Source of the DNA: Bacteroidia bacterium
GTDB lineage: Bacteria; Bacteroidota; Bacteroidia; B-17B0; Aurantibacillaceae
Length of the DNA: 64,000 bases
Direction: 5' to 3'
NCBI GenBank assembly: GCA_016787705.1
Contig: JAEUTP010000002.1
Span: 1 to 64,000 of the forward strand
Below are positions 7,893 through 16,760 of the stretch, piece by piece (the first letter of the stretch is position 1; each line of letters opens with the position of its first letter). The translations under genes and the position numbers were made by a program. A model generated the notes under the pieces. It ran no database searches. It was not told the origin of the DNA and saw only the letters and a program-made list of their open reading frames with translations.

Positions 7893-8927
7893 TTAAGCGC
7901 TGCGTTTACGTCTAAACAATATATTAAAAATAGCCTTAAAAAAGAATTTTATATCAGTAAAATAGGGCTGTTTACTCTTTTGAATTAAATACTCTCTTTC
8001 TGCCTGTAGCACAGCATCAACTGAGCTTTTCCTGTCTAGTGAAACATAAGGTGGTATACATCCGGGTTTTTGTTTCAACCTCAACTCTCTCAAGTCTTCA
8101 GGAATATCCTGAAAGTATCGTTGGCTTATTGGCCTTACGCCTACTAATTTTAACTCTCCTTTAAATACATTTATAAGTTGGGGTAATTCATCGAGCCAAT
8201 AACGGCGCAAAAAACTTCCCCATGGTGTTAATCTAAAATCGTTAGCGGGTTTACCTGTTTCCGAATATCCATTTACCTTTAAAACATAATCCTGTAAATA
8301 TTCAGCATAAGGATGCATAGTGCGAAATTTATAAACGCCTATTATTTTTCCATTTTTGCCCATTCGCGGCATTTTATACAATGGACCATAACTGGCATGC
8401 ATATTAAATTCGGGTTCTTTTACTTTTTTTACAACAATATATAATAAGCCGTTAAAATTTTCATAAGCAATAATCTCAAACCCACAGCTTACCAACCTTC
8501 CTAACCCTTCGGCCTTAGAAAGAATTCGATTACGGCCTCGTGTTAATAAAAAATAAACTTTTTTGAAGCCCCACATTTTCGGAAACACCCGTAAAAAAAT
8601 AAATTCCATTCCAAAGTATATTTGTTTAACAACAGGTATTTTTCGAACTTTTATCCGCTCTTTTCTCGCGGCGTACGTTTCTAAGCATGCAATAAAAATA
8701 TCGCCATTATTTAATTTTGAGTTTACCTTTTCCAGAAATTTATTTATATATCTGATATTATTAAGCTTGCTTAAATTTATTAAAGTGTTAAACGAATAAG
8801 GATTGTTTATAATATTAAATTCGTTGGTTGTTGAAACAACCAAAGTGTTTTTAGAGTCAACTTCAATATACTTGTTAAAGAAATCGTAAGCCCCCTGTCC
8901 AGATCTTTCTATGATAAGATCTTTCAT
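7893..8927 (-). CDS. Initiating sugar-phosphate transferase (bacterial sugar transferase family)
   Basis: A 344-aa protein. Its C-terminal half (~170-330) is a bacterial sugar transferase domain: YKFRTMHPYAEYLQD, NDFRLTPWGSFLRRYWLDELPQ (here split as NDFRLTPWG and FLRRYWLDELPQLINV), and GELKLVGVRPISQRYF. These are the metal/phosphate-binding signatures of PglC/WcaJ-type enzymes that load the first sugar phosphate onto undecaprenyl phosphate. The N-terminal ~165 residues are not the five-helix region of WbaP/WcaJ; they carry a soluble-looking segment (TRGRNRILSKAEGLGRL) with one hydrophobic stretch. It sits 15 bases downstream of the fused amidotransferase and upstream of the export genes, fitting initiation of repeat-unit synthesis. 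Confidence 0.85.
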   Translation of the reverse strand: MKDLIIERSGQGAYDFFNKYIEVDSKNTLVVSTTNEFNIINNPYSFNTLINLSKLNNIRYINKFLEKVNSKLNNGDIFIACLETYAARKERIKVRKIPVVKQIYFGMEFIFLRVFPKMWGFKKVYFLLTRGRNRILSKAEGLGRLVSCGFEIIAYENFNGLLYIVVKKVKEPEFNMHASYGPLYKMPRMGKNGKIIGVYKFRTMHPYAEYLQDYVLKVNGYSETGKPANDFRLTPWGSFLRRYWLDELPQLINVFKGELKLVGVRPISQRYFQDIPEDLRELRLKQKPGCIPPYVSLDRKSSVDAVLQAEREYLIQKSKQPYFTDIKFFFKAIFNILFRRKRSA

Positions 8928-8942
8928 ACTTAAAATACTTTT

Positions 8943-10988
8943 CTATTTAAACAACTCTTCACTTTGCAACTTATAAAGTTTTGGTATTTTATTTATTACA
9001 CTAATAACTTCAGAAAAATTTAAACCAATAATTTCCAGATACCATCTTAAGGTTTCGTATCTTATCTTATTTTCTTCGTAAATTATATTCATAGCCTGAT
9101 CCCTGGTCATCAAACCTTCTCTTATTTGGTTACTCCTAAAAGTATCATTTTCAGTAAATCCTGCAACTGTATTATAAATATAATTATAGAAACTGGCAGT
9201 TCCATCACCAATTCTCCAGGTTGATTTAGTGTCGATTGCAGTCTCCCATTGGTACTCGTCTTTTATTAAGGATTCTAGTTCTTTTTCATCCCATTTATAA
9301 TAATCAAATAAATGAAAGTAATCTTTTTTTGGGGAAAAATATCTTACTGCAAAAGAGCCAAAACTATCAATCATTGACTGATTAATGTATCCGGGATTTT
9401 GAATTAAATTTTTAGAAACAAAGCCAAATAATTTCAGCTGATTTTTAATGCTTAAAGAATAGATTCTTTTTTTGTCAAATTTTGGAGACAATCCAGAAAA
9501 TCCTGTTTTAAAATTAGTATTCTCTAAATCATTAATACCCCAAATGTTTAGATCAATACCTGTCTCTTTCTTAATTTTATCACAGTAGTAAAAAAAATAT
9601 TTATCACCTGCCATAAATAAAGGAATCATTCCTAACTCAGGTTTTTTAAGCCATGCTGTAATGTTTTTTTTAATGTTTTCTCTTTTCCAGTTAATATTTG
9701 CAGAAACTATAATATTTTCAACTCCAAGTTTACCACAAGCCCGTGCAATATTGCGACGTGCAAGATCAGTAACCATTCCCCAATCGTAAGTAAAGGCTAT
9801 AGGATTTAATTTTAATTCCTTTTTTATAATATGTAAAGAATATGTACTATCCCGTCCGCCACTAAATGGAACTATACAATCTGCCTCTCCATTCTTTTTA
9901 CGGTAAGGCTCAACCAATTCTTTTAATTTATCAAACGATTGTATTTGTACTTTTGGCTTATGATTGCGACAATAATTACAAACTCCTTTTTCATCAAAAT
10001 CAATAAAAGGAAAAGTAAAAGGCAAAATACATTTTGAACATCTTTTTAATTTTTTGATCTGTTCCTGATTATCTTCCAGCAAATCAAAAAGCGGCTTTTC
10101 TAAATTTCTATTTAAAAAAACAAGCGGATCAACAACTACCTCCCTATTAAAATTACTTTTTAAATTTTCCTGCTTAACTAAATAGTTCTCATTAACAAGT
10201 GTTGAATCCTCTTGCTTTACTGAATTTTTATCGTCTTGAGAAAAACTACTGGCCGAGAAATTTTTTGTATTTAAAATTAATCCGGTACGAGATTTTAAAT
10301 GTATTATTTTTCTATTTATAGTTTTAACTTTTTTTATTAATGAAGAGAGAAAAAATTCTTCAGAGGCAAATATTAAATAGTCATTATCTATTATATAGTA
10401 TAACGAGCCGTTATTTGTTGCCAATACAAAATTATCCCGATCAGTAAAAGATAATGCAGTTGAAATTGATCCTTCAATGCTATTTAATGCCATATTCGTA
10501 GCATTCTTTAGATCTATTTTATTGTTTAAATTATTTTTGAGCAATGCCAAAAAAACTTCCGTATCAATATCAAATTCTCTTTTAATATTCGGGTTTAACT
10601 CCCAAAGCTTATCTGCATTAACAATAATACCATTATGAAGAGCAATAATGCCATCCTTTACAACTGGCTGGTTGTTTACTGATTTTAGTTGCGAACCATT
10701 TGTAACCAAACGGGCGTGGCCAAATGCCTCAAAAGAAAAACCATCATTATATGCTTTAATAGCTTTTTGACTGTTACTTTTATAAACAGATGATTTAAGA
10801 AGTTCTTTAATTGGAATATCTCCTTTAACAAGATCAAACTCTTTTGTACTTCTATTTTTAAAAACAATACCTGAAGAATCTCTACCACGTCTTATAGAAT
10901 AAAGTGCCAACGATTCAAGACATTTTACTATAAAATCAGGTTTTAAATCAGACTTTTCTTTAACTATAATTCCAAAAATGCCGCACAT
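8943..10988 (-). CDS. Class-II glutamine amidotransferase fused to a WbpG-like PP-loop amidotransferase
   Basis: A 681-aa two-domain protein. Residues 2-~230 are an Ntn-type glutaminase (MCGIFGI with nucleophile Cys2, RGRDSSG, GHARLVTNG, LHNGIIVNA, DTEVF), as in GlmS/AsnB. After a linker come two CxxC pairs (CSKC ~313, CNYC ~335) and an ATP PP-loop, VPFSGGRDSTYS (~375), with the N-acetyl-sugar amidotransferase layout of WbpG/PseA. The natural reading is that glutamine-derived ammonia is made and used in one chain to convert an acetamido sugar to an acetamidino sugar; a uronamide product is an alternative. WbpG normally takes ammonia from separate HisH/HisF partners, which also exist in this locus. 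Its start overlaps the DUF354 stop by one base (TAATG). The fold assignment is firm, the substrate is inferred. Confidence 0.85.
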   Translation of the reverse strand: MCGIFGIIVKEKSDLKPDFIVKCLESLALYSIRRGRDSSGIVFKNRSTKEFDLVKGDIPIKELLKSSVYKSNSQKAIKAYNDGFSFEAFGHARLVTNGSQLKSVNNQPVVKDGIIALHNGIIVNADKLWELNPNIKREFDIDTEVFLALLKNNLNNKIDLKNATNMALNSIEGSISTALSFTDRDNFVLATNNGSLYYIIDNDYLIFASEEFFLSSLIKKVKTINRKIIHLKSRTGLILNTKNFSASSFSQDDKNSVKQEDSTLVNENYLVKQENLKSNFNREVVVDPLVFLNRNLEKPLFDLLEDNQEQIKKLKRCSKCILPFTFPFIDFDEKGVCNYCRNHKPKVQIQSFDKLKELVEPYRKKNGEADCIVPFSGGRDSTYSLHIIKKELKLNPIAFTYDWGMVTDLARRNIARACGKLGVENIIVSANINWKRENIKKNITAWLKKPELGMIPLFMAGDKYFFYYCDKIKKETGIDLNIWGINDLENTNFKTGFSGLSPKFDKKRIYSLSIKNQLKLFGFVSKNLIQNPGYINQSMIDSFGSFAVRYFSPKKDYFHLFDYYKWDEKELESLIKDEYQWETAIDTKSTWRIGDGTASFYNYIYNTVAGFTENDTFRSNQIREGLMTRDQAMNIIYEENKIRYETLRWYLEIIGLNFSEVISVINKIPKLYKLQSEELFK

Positions 10989-12097
10989 TAACTTATAAAT
11001 TGTTTTTGATAATTCGAATTGTCTTTTAATACTGTTAAACTACCAGGAAAATTTTCAAAAAGCCATGTCATAAAAGCCGTAAGATCGATCTTCTCTTTCA
11101 ACATATTTTTCTTTTTTTCGTTCATTTTTAGTTTAAACTCATCATTGTTTAAACAGCTTTCAACTTGCTTATACAGTTCATTAAACTCGCTTGTTTTAAA
11201 ACTTTTAGATAATTTGTATTTATGGTCTTTTTCTTCCATAACACTTATCTTACCAGTGAAATCATTTATCCTAAAAGAAGGTACGCCCATAATAGCAGCT
11301 TCTGACGACATTGTCTGGCTATCTCCTATATATAAAAATGCGCCGGCTAAAACATCCTTTAAATCTTTAGGTAATATTTGTATTCTATAAGGCTCTAATT
11401 CTTTTTCAAGCGGGCGCTCGGCACTTATATAAACTTTGCCATATTTTTTTAAAAGTTCAATTAACGTTAATGCTTTTTGAACCGTTATACCCGTCTTACC
11501 CACATCATGGTAGGCCGTTAAAGAAACTAAACGCAAAATAAAGTAGGTTTGGGATGATTCTTTGAATTTTTTTACTATTTCATCGTTAAGCTTAAATTGA
11601 TTTGGATGCAAATAAGCTAGTTCTTTATATCCATCAAAACCTATTTTTTTAGAATTATATTTACCAAGATCTGTGATAAATGGAGCCAGGCAATGATCTG
11701 CAAATGCTAAAACCAATGAAAATTGTTTTACAACCTGTATATCATCATCGCAAAAAACAATTGAAGGCGTTTTTTTTATTTTTCCAACATATACTAAAAG
11801 ATCGTCAGTAATGAAGAGATCGTAATTTTTTTTACCAACGAACTTAAATAATCTATGAATAGTTCTAAAAAAATTTATTGCAGCACTTATATATGGTGAA
11901 ACGTTTTTTATTTTCCTTCCATTAGGAAAAATATTTACATAATCCCAGCCTTCACTCTTAACAAGCTCTTCCAAAACATCTTTGCTGGTTATAACAATAT
12001 CAACATGATGTCCGTTTCTTTTTAGGGCATTGATCGTATTCTTAAAAACGTGAAATTTTGAAGGGTGAACAAAAAAGAATAAAAATCGTTTGGGCAT
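10988..12097 (-). CDS. DUF354 family protein (GT-B-like)
   Basis: A 369-aa soluble protein opening with MPKRFLFFFVHPSKFHVFKNTI, the signature of DUF354: a Rossmann-like start followed by VDIVITSKDVLEELV. The C-terminal half has a UDP-sugar-epimerase/GT-B-like segment (YISAERPLEKE, AFLYIGDSQTMSSEAAIMGVPSFRI). DUF354 proteins are regular members of surface-glycan clusters but their reaction is not established; a glycosyltransferase or epimerase-like role is plausible. It sits between asnB and the fused amidotransferase, sharing one base with the latter, so it may act on the same sugar. Confidence 0.75.
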   Translation of the reverse strand: MPKRFLFFFVHPSKFHVFKNTINALKRNGHHVDIVITSKDVLEELVKSEGWDYVNIFPNGRKIKNVSPYISAAINFFRTIHRLFKFVGKKNYDLFITDDLLVYVGKIKKTPSIVFCDDDIQVVKQFSLVLAFADHCLAPFITDLGKYNSKKIGFDGYKELAYLHPNQFKLNDEIVKKFKESSQTYFILRLVSLTAYHDVGKTGITVQKALTLIELLKKYGKVYISAERPLEKELEPYRIQILPKDLKDVLAGAFLYIGDSQTMSSEAAIMGVPSFRINDFTGKISVMEEKDHKYKLSKSFKTSEFNELYKQVESCLNNDEFKLKMNEKKKNMLKEKIDLTAFMTWLFENFPGSLTVLKDNSNYQKQFIS

Positions 12098-12108
12098 TAG
12101 TACACTTC

Positions 12109-13941
12109 TTAATCAATATATTTTTTAAACCATAATTCAAGATTTAACCATTTCCAAATTTCCTTAGAAATATTTTCTTTCCCGTTTAAGTGTCTTTGAT
12201 AAAGCTGTAAAGCTATTTCAGGATTTATAATTCTTCTTTTCTTAAACGACTCGCTTGAAATTGTTTCTTTAATTATTTTTTCCCATTGTGATGTCCTAAA
12301 CCATTCGTCCTGTGGTGTTTCAAACCCTATTTTATCTTTCCTTGTACGAATTTTTTCAGGTAAAACATTCTTCATCGATTCACGAAGAATATATTTTGTG
12401 ATTCCTTTTCTTATTTTCCAATTATCTGCACTTGCCAATGTTTTTTCAACTAAGCGGTAATCCAAAAAAGGCACTCTTGCTTCAACCGAAAAATGCATGG
12501 AATTACTGTCTTCCCATTTCAATAAATGTTCAAGTTTATATTCGAAATGATTTATTAACGCATTTTTTAAACTATCAGATCCGTAAAGTTTTAATGCGAT
12601 TGTATCGTTATTATTACCGTATTTTAAAAACTCTTTTTCTAAATAGCGGATCTTTTTTATCCTAATCTTAGTGCGGGCCTTAACCGGCAATAAAAAATAA
12701 AAAAAGGTTTTTAATCCATAAGTACTATTATGTTCTTTTATATAATTGTATGTTTCTGAGCTCAGTGTACCAATTCTTCCACTTAATACAAGATCTTTAA
12801 AATAAAATCCAAAAAAATCGTGATACCCTGCTAATTGCTCATCTGCACCCTGTCCATCAAGTGTTACGGTAACATGTTTCTTTGCAAGTTCCATAAGTTT
12901 ATACTGAGCGTAAGGAGAAGTACTTGGCATTGGCTCAGAATGCGTTTGAGTAAATTCCTGCAAATCCTTAAGCAGGCTCTGGCTATTAGGTGTAATATAA
13001 AATCTATTGGCAAGGATGTTCTTATATTCATCTATAAATTCACTTTCATTTCCCGCTTGTCCAATATTATATACAGCCGAAAATGTATTAACATCAGGCT
13101 TATTTAATTCTTTAATTAGTACCGATGTGATCGTTGAAGAATCTATGCCGCCACTTAAACAAACACCAACAGGTAAATCACTTCGCATACATAACGAAAC
13201 AGCCGATATAATTAGTTCTTTGTATTCATCCGGTGATTTAAATCCCTTAGTTTTGGATACGTTTAGTTTAAGATCATACCATTTTTGAATTTTCACCTGT
13301 TGATCTTTAATATTTATTTTGCTTCCATGTTGCAATTTATTTATTTCAGAAAAGAAAGTATTTTCTGTTTGATCTGTACGGTTATATATAAGGTACTCAA
13401 AAATTACTTTAAAGTTTGGAGTAGGTTTTTTTTCAATAAGCGAAAGTAAAGCCGGAATTTCTGAGGCAAAGGCAAAAAACTCTTTAGTATGTATATAATA
13501 AAAAGGTTTTATTCCAAACCGATCACGGCTTGCAAAAATTGAATCTTCTACCTTATCATAAATTACAAATGCCCACATGCCATTAAACTTATGCTGGCAT
13601 TCTTCTCCCCATTTAATATATGCTTTTAATAATACTTCCGTGTCGGTATTTGTGTAAAACTTAATACCAAGACCTTCCAATTCTTTTTTTAATTCAAGAT
13701 AATTATATATTTCTCCATTAAAAATAATGGTATATCTCCCATCATCAGAGATCATCGGCTGGTGACCTGCTTTAGTTAGATCAATAATACTTAAACGTAC
13801 AAATCCAAGACCTACAGTATTATTCAACATTGTACCTTCATCATCAGGCCCACGATGTTTAAGCAGGGTCATCATCTTTTTTATTTTCCCCTCTTCAACC
13901 TTTTGTTGATCAAAATTTATCAATCCTACAATACCGCACAT
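12109..13941 (-). CDS. asnB: AsnB-like glutamine-hydrolysing amidotransferase, copy 1
   Basis: A 610-aa protein with the complete AsnB layout: Ntn glutaminase (MCGIVGLINF with Cys2, RGPDDEG, FNGEIYNY, DTEVLL) and synthetase domain with PP-loop CLSGGIDSSTIT (~264) and LDGQGADEQLAG (~363). Family members make asparagine, but those inside O-antigen or capsule loci often amidate sugar carboxyl groups (uronamides). Position here, in the glycan operon one base downstream of a GT4 gene, favours the second role. Only about family-level similarity links it to the other AsnB copy at 14902-16758, so it is not a recent duplicate. Confidence 0.88.
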   Translation of the reverse strand: MCGIVGLINFDQQKVEEGKIKKMMTLLKHRGPDDEGTMLNNTVGLGFVRLSIIDLTKAGHQPMISDDGRYTIIFNGEIYNYLELKKELEGLGIKFYTNTDTEVLLKAYIKWGEECQHKFNGMWAFVIYDKVEDSIFASRDRFGIKPFYYIHTKEFFAFASEIPALLSLIEKKPTPNFKVIFEYLIYNRTDQTENTFFSEINKLQHGSKINIKDQQVKIQKWYDLKLNVSKTKGFKSPDEYKELIISAVSLCMRSDLPVGVCLSGGIDSSTITSVLIKELNKPDVNTFSAVYNIGQAGNESEFIDEYKNILANRFYITPNSQSLLKDLQEFTQTHSEPMPSTSPYAQYKLMELAKKHVTVTLDGQGADEQLAGYHDFFGFYFKDLVLSGRIGTLSSETYNYIKEHNSTYGLKTFFYFLLPVKARTKIRIKKIRYLEKEFLKYGNNNDTIALKLYGSDSLKNALINHFEYKLEHLLKWEDSNSMHFSVEARVPFLDYRLVEKTLASADNWKIRKGITKYILRESMKNVLPEKIRTRKDKIGFETPQDEWFRTSQWEKIIKETISSESFKKRRIINPEIALQLYQRHLNGKENISKEIWKWLNLELWFKKYID

Positions 13942-13942
13942 A

Positions 13943-14902
13943 TTATTTTTTCAAATCCTTATAACAACCGATTATTTGCTCCGCAATAACTTTACTGTCT
14001 AACCATTTTATCTTTTCTCTTCCGTTTGACTCAGAAATTAAAAGCGCCGATTTGATTTTTTGTGCTACATCAACAGCATCATGAGATGTAATAAAACATC
14101 CATTTATTGTTTCAAAGTTCTTTTTAACATCACCTACATCGGTAGAAACAATAACTTTATTACATGCAAGATTTTCTTTAATTACATTTGGCGATCCTTC
14201 GTAAATTGATGTCATTAACATAACATCAGCAGCATTGTAAAATAGGTTTAATTGCTCCTGGCTAACTCCATGAATTTGTAACAACTCAACTGCCTCGTCA
14301 TTTAAAAGTTCAACAGCTTTTTTAGCAAGCGAATAATTTTTTTCCATTCTATTTGCGTCAGTTGGAAATAAAACTATTTTCTTTTCTGCTGGGATATTCA
14401 ATAATTTCCTGGCCTTGATTTTATTAATCGGAAAAAAAACCGAAAAATCAACGCCATTAGGTATTACTTTATATGCTGTATTTTTCCATAATTTCTTGCC
14501 TAACTTATCTGATTTTACTATTGTAAAATCCAACATATATCTTGATAAAAATTGCGTAACAAAAATTAGTACTTTGGTTTTTAATTTGCTAAGAAACGTT
14601 TTACTAATTTCACCAAAAAGGTCGCTTCCCATTAATGAAATAATTACTTTTTCATTTTTTTTCGCAAAAAAGCATACAATACCACAAAACCCATAATGAG
14701 CATGAATAACATCAAATTTATTTGCTCTTAAAACTGTTTTTAAGCGTTTAATATTTTTTAAATAGCCTAATGGTCCTTTTCCTAAAATTGTAAAAAAAGT
14801 AAGATCAATACCCTGATTTATCAATGACTGTCCTTGTGCAAAAACAAGATTAGTTGGTTTTCCACCACTCATATTACCACTTGAAACAAAAAGCACTTTC
14901 AT
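13943..14902 (-). CDS. Glycosyltransferase family 4 (GT-B fold)
   Basis: A 319-aa cytoplasmic enzyme. The N-domain begins MKVLFVSSGNMSGGKPTNLVF and has FDVIHAHYGFCGIV; the C-domain has KVIPNGVDFSVFFP (~140), the linker KKIVLFPTDANRMEKNY and the donor-site segment MLMTSIYEGSPNVIKENLACN (split: MLMTSIYEGSP, NVIKENLA) followed by VVSTDVGDV. The EGSPNVIKE element is the E-x7-E-type donor motif of GT4 retaining enzymes. It is slightly short (usual ~350-380). Its ATG overlaps the upstream asnB stop by one base (TGATG). Sugar specificity cannot be read. Confidence 0.88.
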   Translation of the reverse strand: MKVLFVSSGNMSGGKPTNLVFAQGQSLINQGIDLTFFTILGKGPLGYLKNIKRLKTVLRANKFDVIHAHYGFCGIVCFFAKKNEKVIISLMGSDLFGEISKTFLSKLKTKVLIFVTQFLSRYMLDFTIVKSDKLGKKLWKNTAYKVIPNGVDFSVFFPINKIKARKLLNIPAEKKIVLFPTDANRMEKNYSLAKKAVELLNDEAVELLQIHGVSQEQLNLFYNAADVMLMTSIYEGSPNVIKENLACNKVIVSTDVGDVKKNFETINGCFITSHDAVDVAQKIKSALLISESNGREKIKWLDSKVIAEQIIGCYKDLKK

Positions 14903-16758
14903 CAGGTCAAATTTTCATTTAACATCATTAGGGTCCATATAAAGTTACCGTTGTCTTTTTCACCGAGTTTATTCTGTTTAAGAATTTCAGAAACTAAAGG
15001 CTTACTTGTAATTTCAGAAATTTTATCCAGATTATTTTTTAGTTGATCATCGAAAAGATCAGATTTAAACCATTCTCTAAGCGGAATTCCAAAACCCTTT
15101 TTAGGTGCATTTAATATACTATCTGGCAAATTCTTTCCAATTGTATTTCGCAACACCGACTTTCTTTCCCAACCTTGCATTTTTATATTTTTATCGACTT
15201 TAGCCATATACTCTATTAAGCGATGATCCAAAAATGGGACTCTTGCCTCTAAAGAATATGCCATACTCATTCTATCTACTTTTACTAAATAATCGTTTGG
15301 CAAATCATGCTTAAAATTCAAGAACATGAGTTTATAAAAATCGTCCTTATAAGAACAACCTTTCATTACTTCCTTTAAATGATCTTCAACCGGAATTACA
15401 TCTTTAATATCTCTTGTGAGTTGTTTTATAGTTTGAAAATCGGTGTAAGCCATTTTTTCTGCCATTCTTTCCGGAAAATTTTGGCCTGCAGACTTTATAA
15501 TACTTGAAACTTTATTTAACTTATACCTAATACCTCCTTTAAAAGCCGGTGCAATAGAATCATTAATTATTGGAATACTTTTAGTTATAAAACCCGGAAA
15601 TTTATTTATTGCATTAGAAAGTTTGATGCCCTGGTAAGAAGTATATCCTGAAAGAACTTCATCTCCTCCATCGCCGGTTAAAACCATTTTTACTTTTTTT
15701 GATGCAAATCTTGAAACATATCCGGTAGGTATTGCCGATGAATCTCCAAAAGGTTCATCGTAGTGAAAAGAGTTTTTTTTTAATATCTCTTTAAAATCAT
15801 CTGGCGCTACCGTGCCCAAATGGTGTATTGTTTTAAATTTATCGGCAACCTCTTTCGCTAATTTACTTTCATCAAAAGCTTTATGTTCAAACCCAATTGT
15901 AAACGTATTTATTGGTCTGTCTGAAATTTCAGACATTAAAGCCACTACAGATGAAGAATCAAGCCCCCCGCTTAAAAATGCACCAAAGGGAACATCGCTT
16001 CTCATTCTTAATTTAATTGCATCGCCCAACAAATAAGAAAAGTTTTCGTTTATACTTTTTTCATCGGTTAACATCTTTTTTTCATCTATTGCTGGCAGAT
16101 CCCAATATTTTTTTTCTTCAATATTAGAGTCTTTCAGTCTTAAAAAATGTCCGGGCATTAATTTAAATATATCCTTATAAAAAGTATGTGGTGCCGGTAT
16201 ATTTGTTAATGTCAGATATATTTCGATAAGTTCTGGTCGAATGTTGCGCGGAACACCAAATGCAAATAATGATTTAATTTCTGATCCAAAAATTAATGTG
16301 TTGTTGTGAACAGCATAGTGCAATGGCTTTTCGCCTATTCTATCTCTTGACAAAAACAACTCGGATTTTTTCTGATCCCAGATAGCAAAAGCCCACATTC
16401 CATTGAACTTATTTTGGCATTCATATCCCCAGTGTGTATAAGCCTTGAGAATTACTTCTGTATCAGAGTTTGTTTTAAATTTATAGCCGATTTTTTTTAA
16501 CTCTTCTCTTAACTCAATATAATTGTATATCTCGCCATTAAATATTATTATATTTCCATTTTCGTCATGCATTGGCTGATCGCCTGTACTAAGATCAATG
16601 ATGCTTAATCTGCGGTGACCAAATGCTATATTATCCTTAGTATAAAATCCTTCACCATCTGGGCCACGGTGCGAGATACAGTCAGTCATTTTTTTTAACA
16701 AGTTTTCGCTTACCTGCTTTGATCTATCTAAATTTATATAACCCGCTATACCACACAT
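14902..16758 (-). CDS. asnB: AsnB-like glutamine-hydrolysing amidotransferase, copy 2
   Basis: A 618-aa protein with MCGIAGYINL (Cys2), RGPDGEGFY, FNGEIYNY, DTEVILKAY and a synthetase domain with FLSGGLDSSSVV (~265) and LTGDGGDEVLSGY (~362), then VKVDRMSMAYSLEARVPFLDH (split: VKVDRMSMA, LEARVPFLDH). It follows the usual AsnB family more closely than copy 1 at the DGGDE site. It is two bases from the GT4 upstream. Two AsnB-type enzymes in one glycan operon suggest two different amidated residues or carboxyl positions; true asparagine synthesis remains possible for one. Confidence 0.88.
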   Translation of the reverse strand: MCGIAGYINLDRSKQVSENLLKKMTDCISHRGPDGEGFYTKDNIAFGHRRLSIIDLSTGDQPMHDENGNIIIFNGEIYNYIELREELKKIGYKFKTNSDTEVILKAYTHWGYECQNKFNGMWAFAIWDQKKSELFLSRDRIGEKPLHYAVHNNTLIFGSEIKSLFAFGVPRNIRPELIEIYLTLTNIPAPHTFYKDIFKLMPGHFLRLKDSNIEEKKYWDLPAIDEKKMLTDEKSINENFSYLLGDAIKLRMRSDVPFGAFLSGGLDSSSVVALMSEISDRPINTFTIGFEHKAFDESKLAKEVADKFKTIHHLGTVAPDDFKEILKKNSFHYDEPFGDSSAIPTGYVSRFASKKVKMVLTGDGGDEVLSGYTSYQGIKLSNAINKFPGFITKSIPIINDSIAPAFKGGIRYKLNKVSSIIKSAGQNFPERMAEKMAYTDFQTIKQLTRDIKDVIPVEDHLKEVMKGCSYKDDFYKLMFLNFKHDLPNDYLVKVDRMSMAYSLEARVPFLDHRLIEYMAKVDKNIKMQGWERKSVLRNTIGKNLPDSILNAPKKGFGIPLREWFKSDLFDDQLKNNLDKISEITSKPLVSEILKQNKLGEKDNGNFIWTLMMLNENLT

Positions 16759-16760
16759 TA

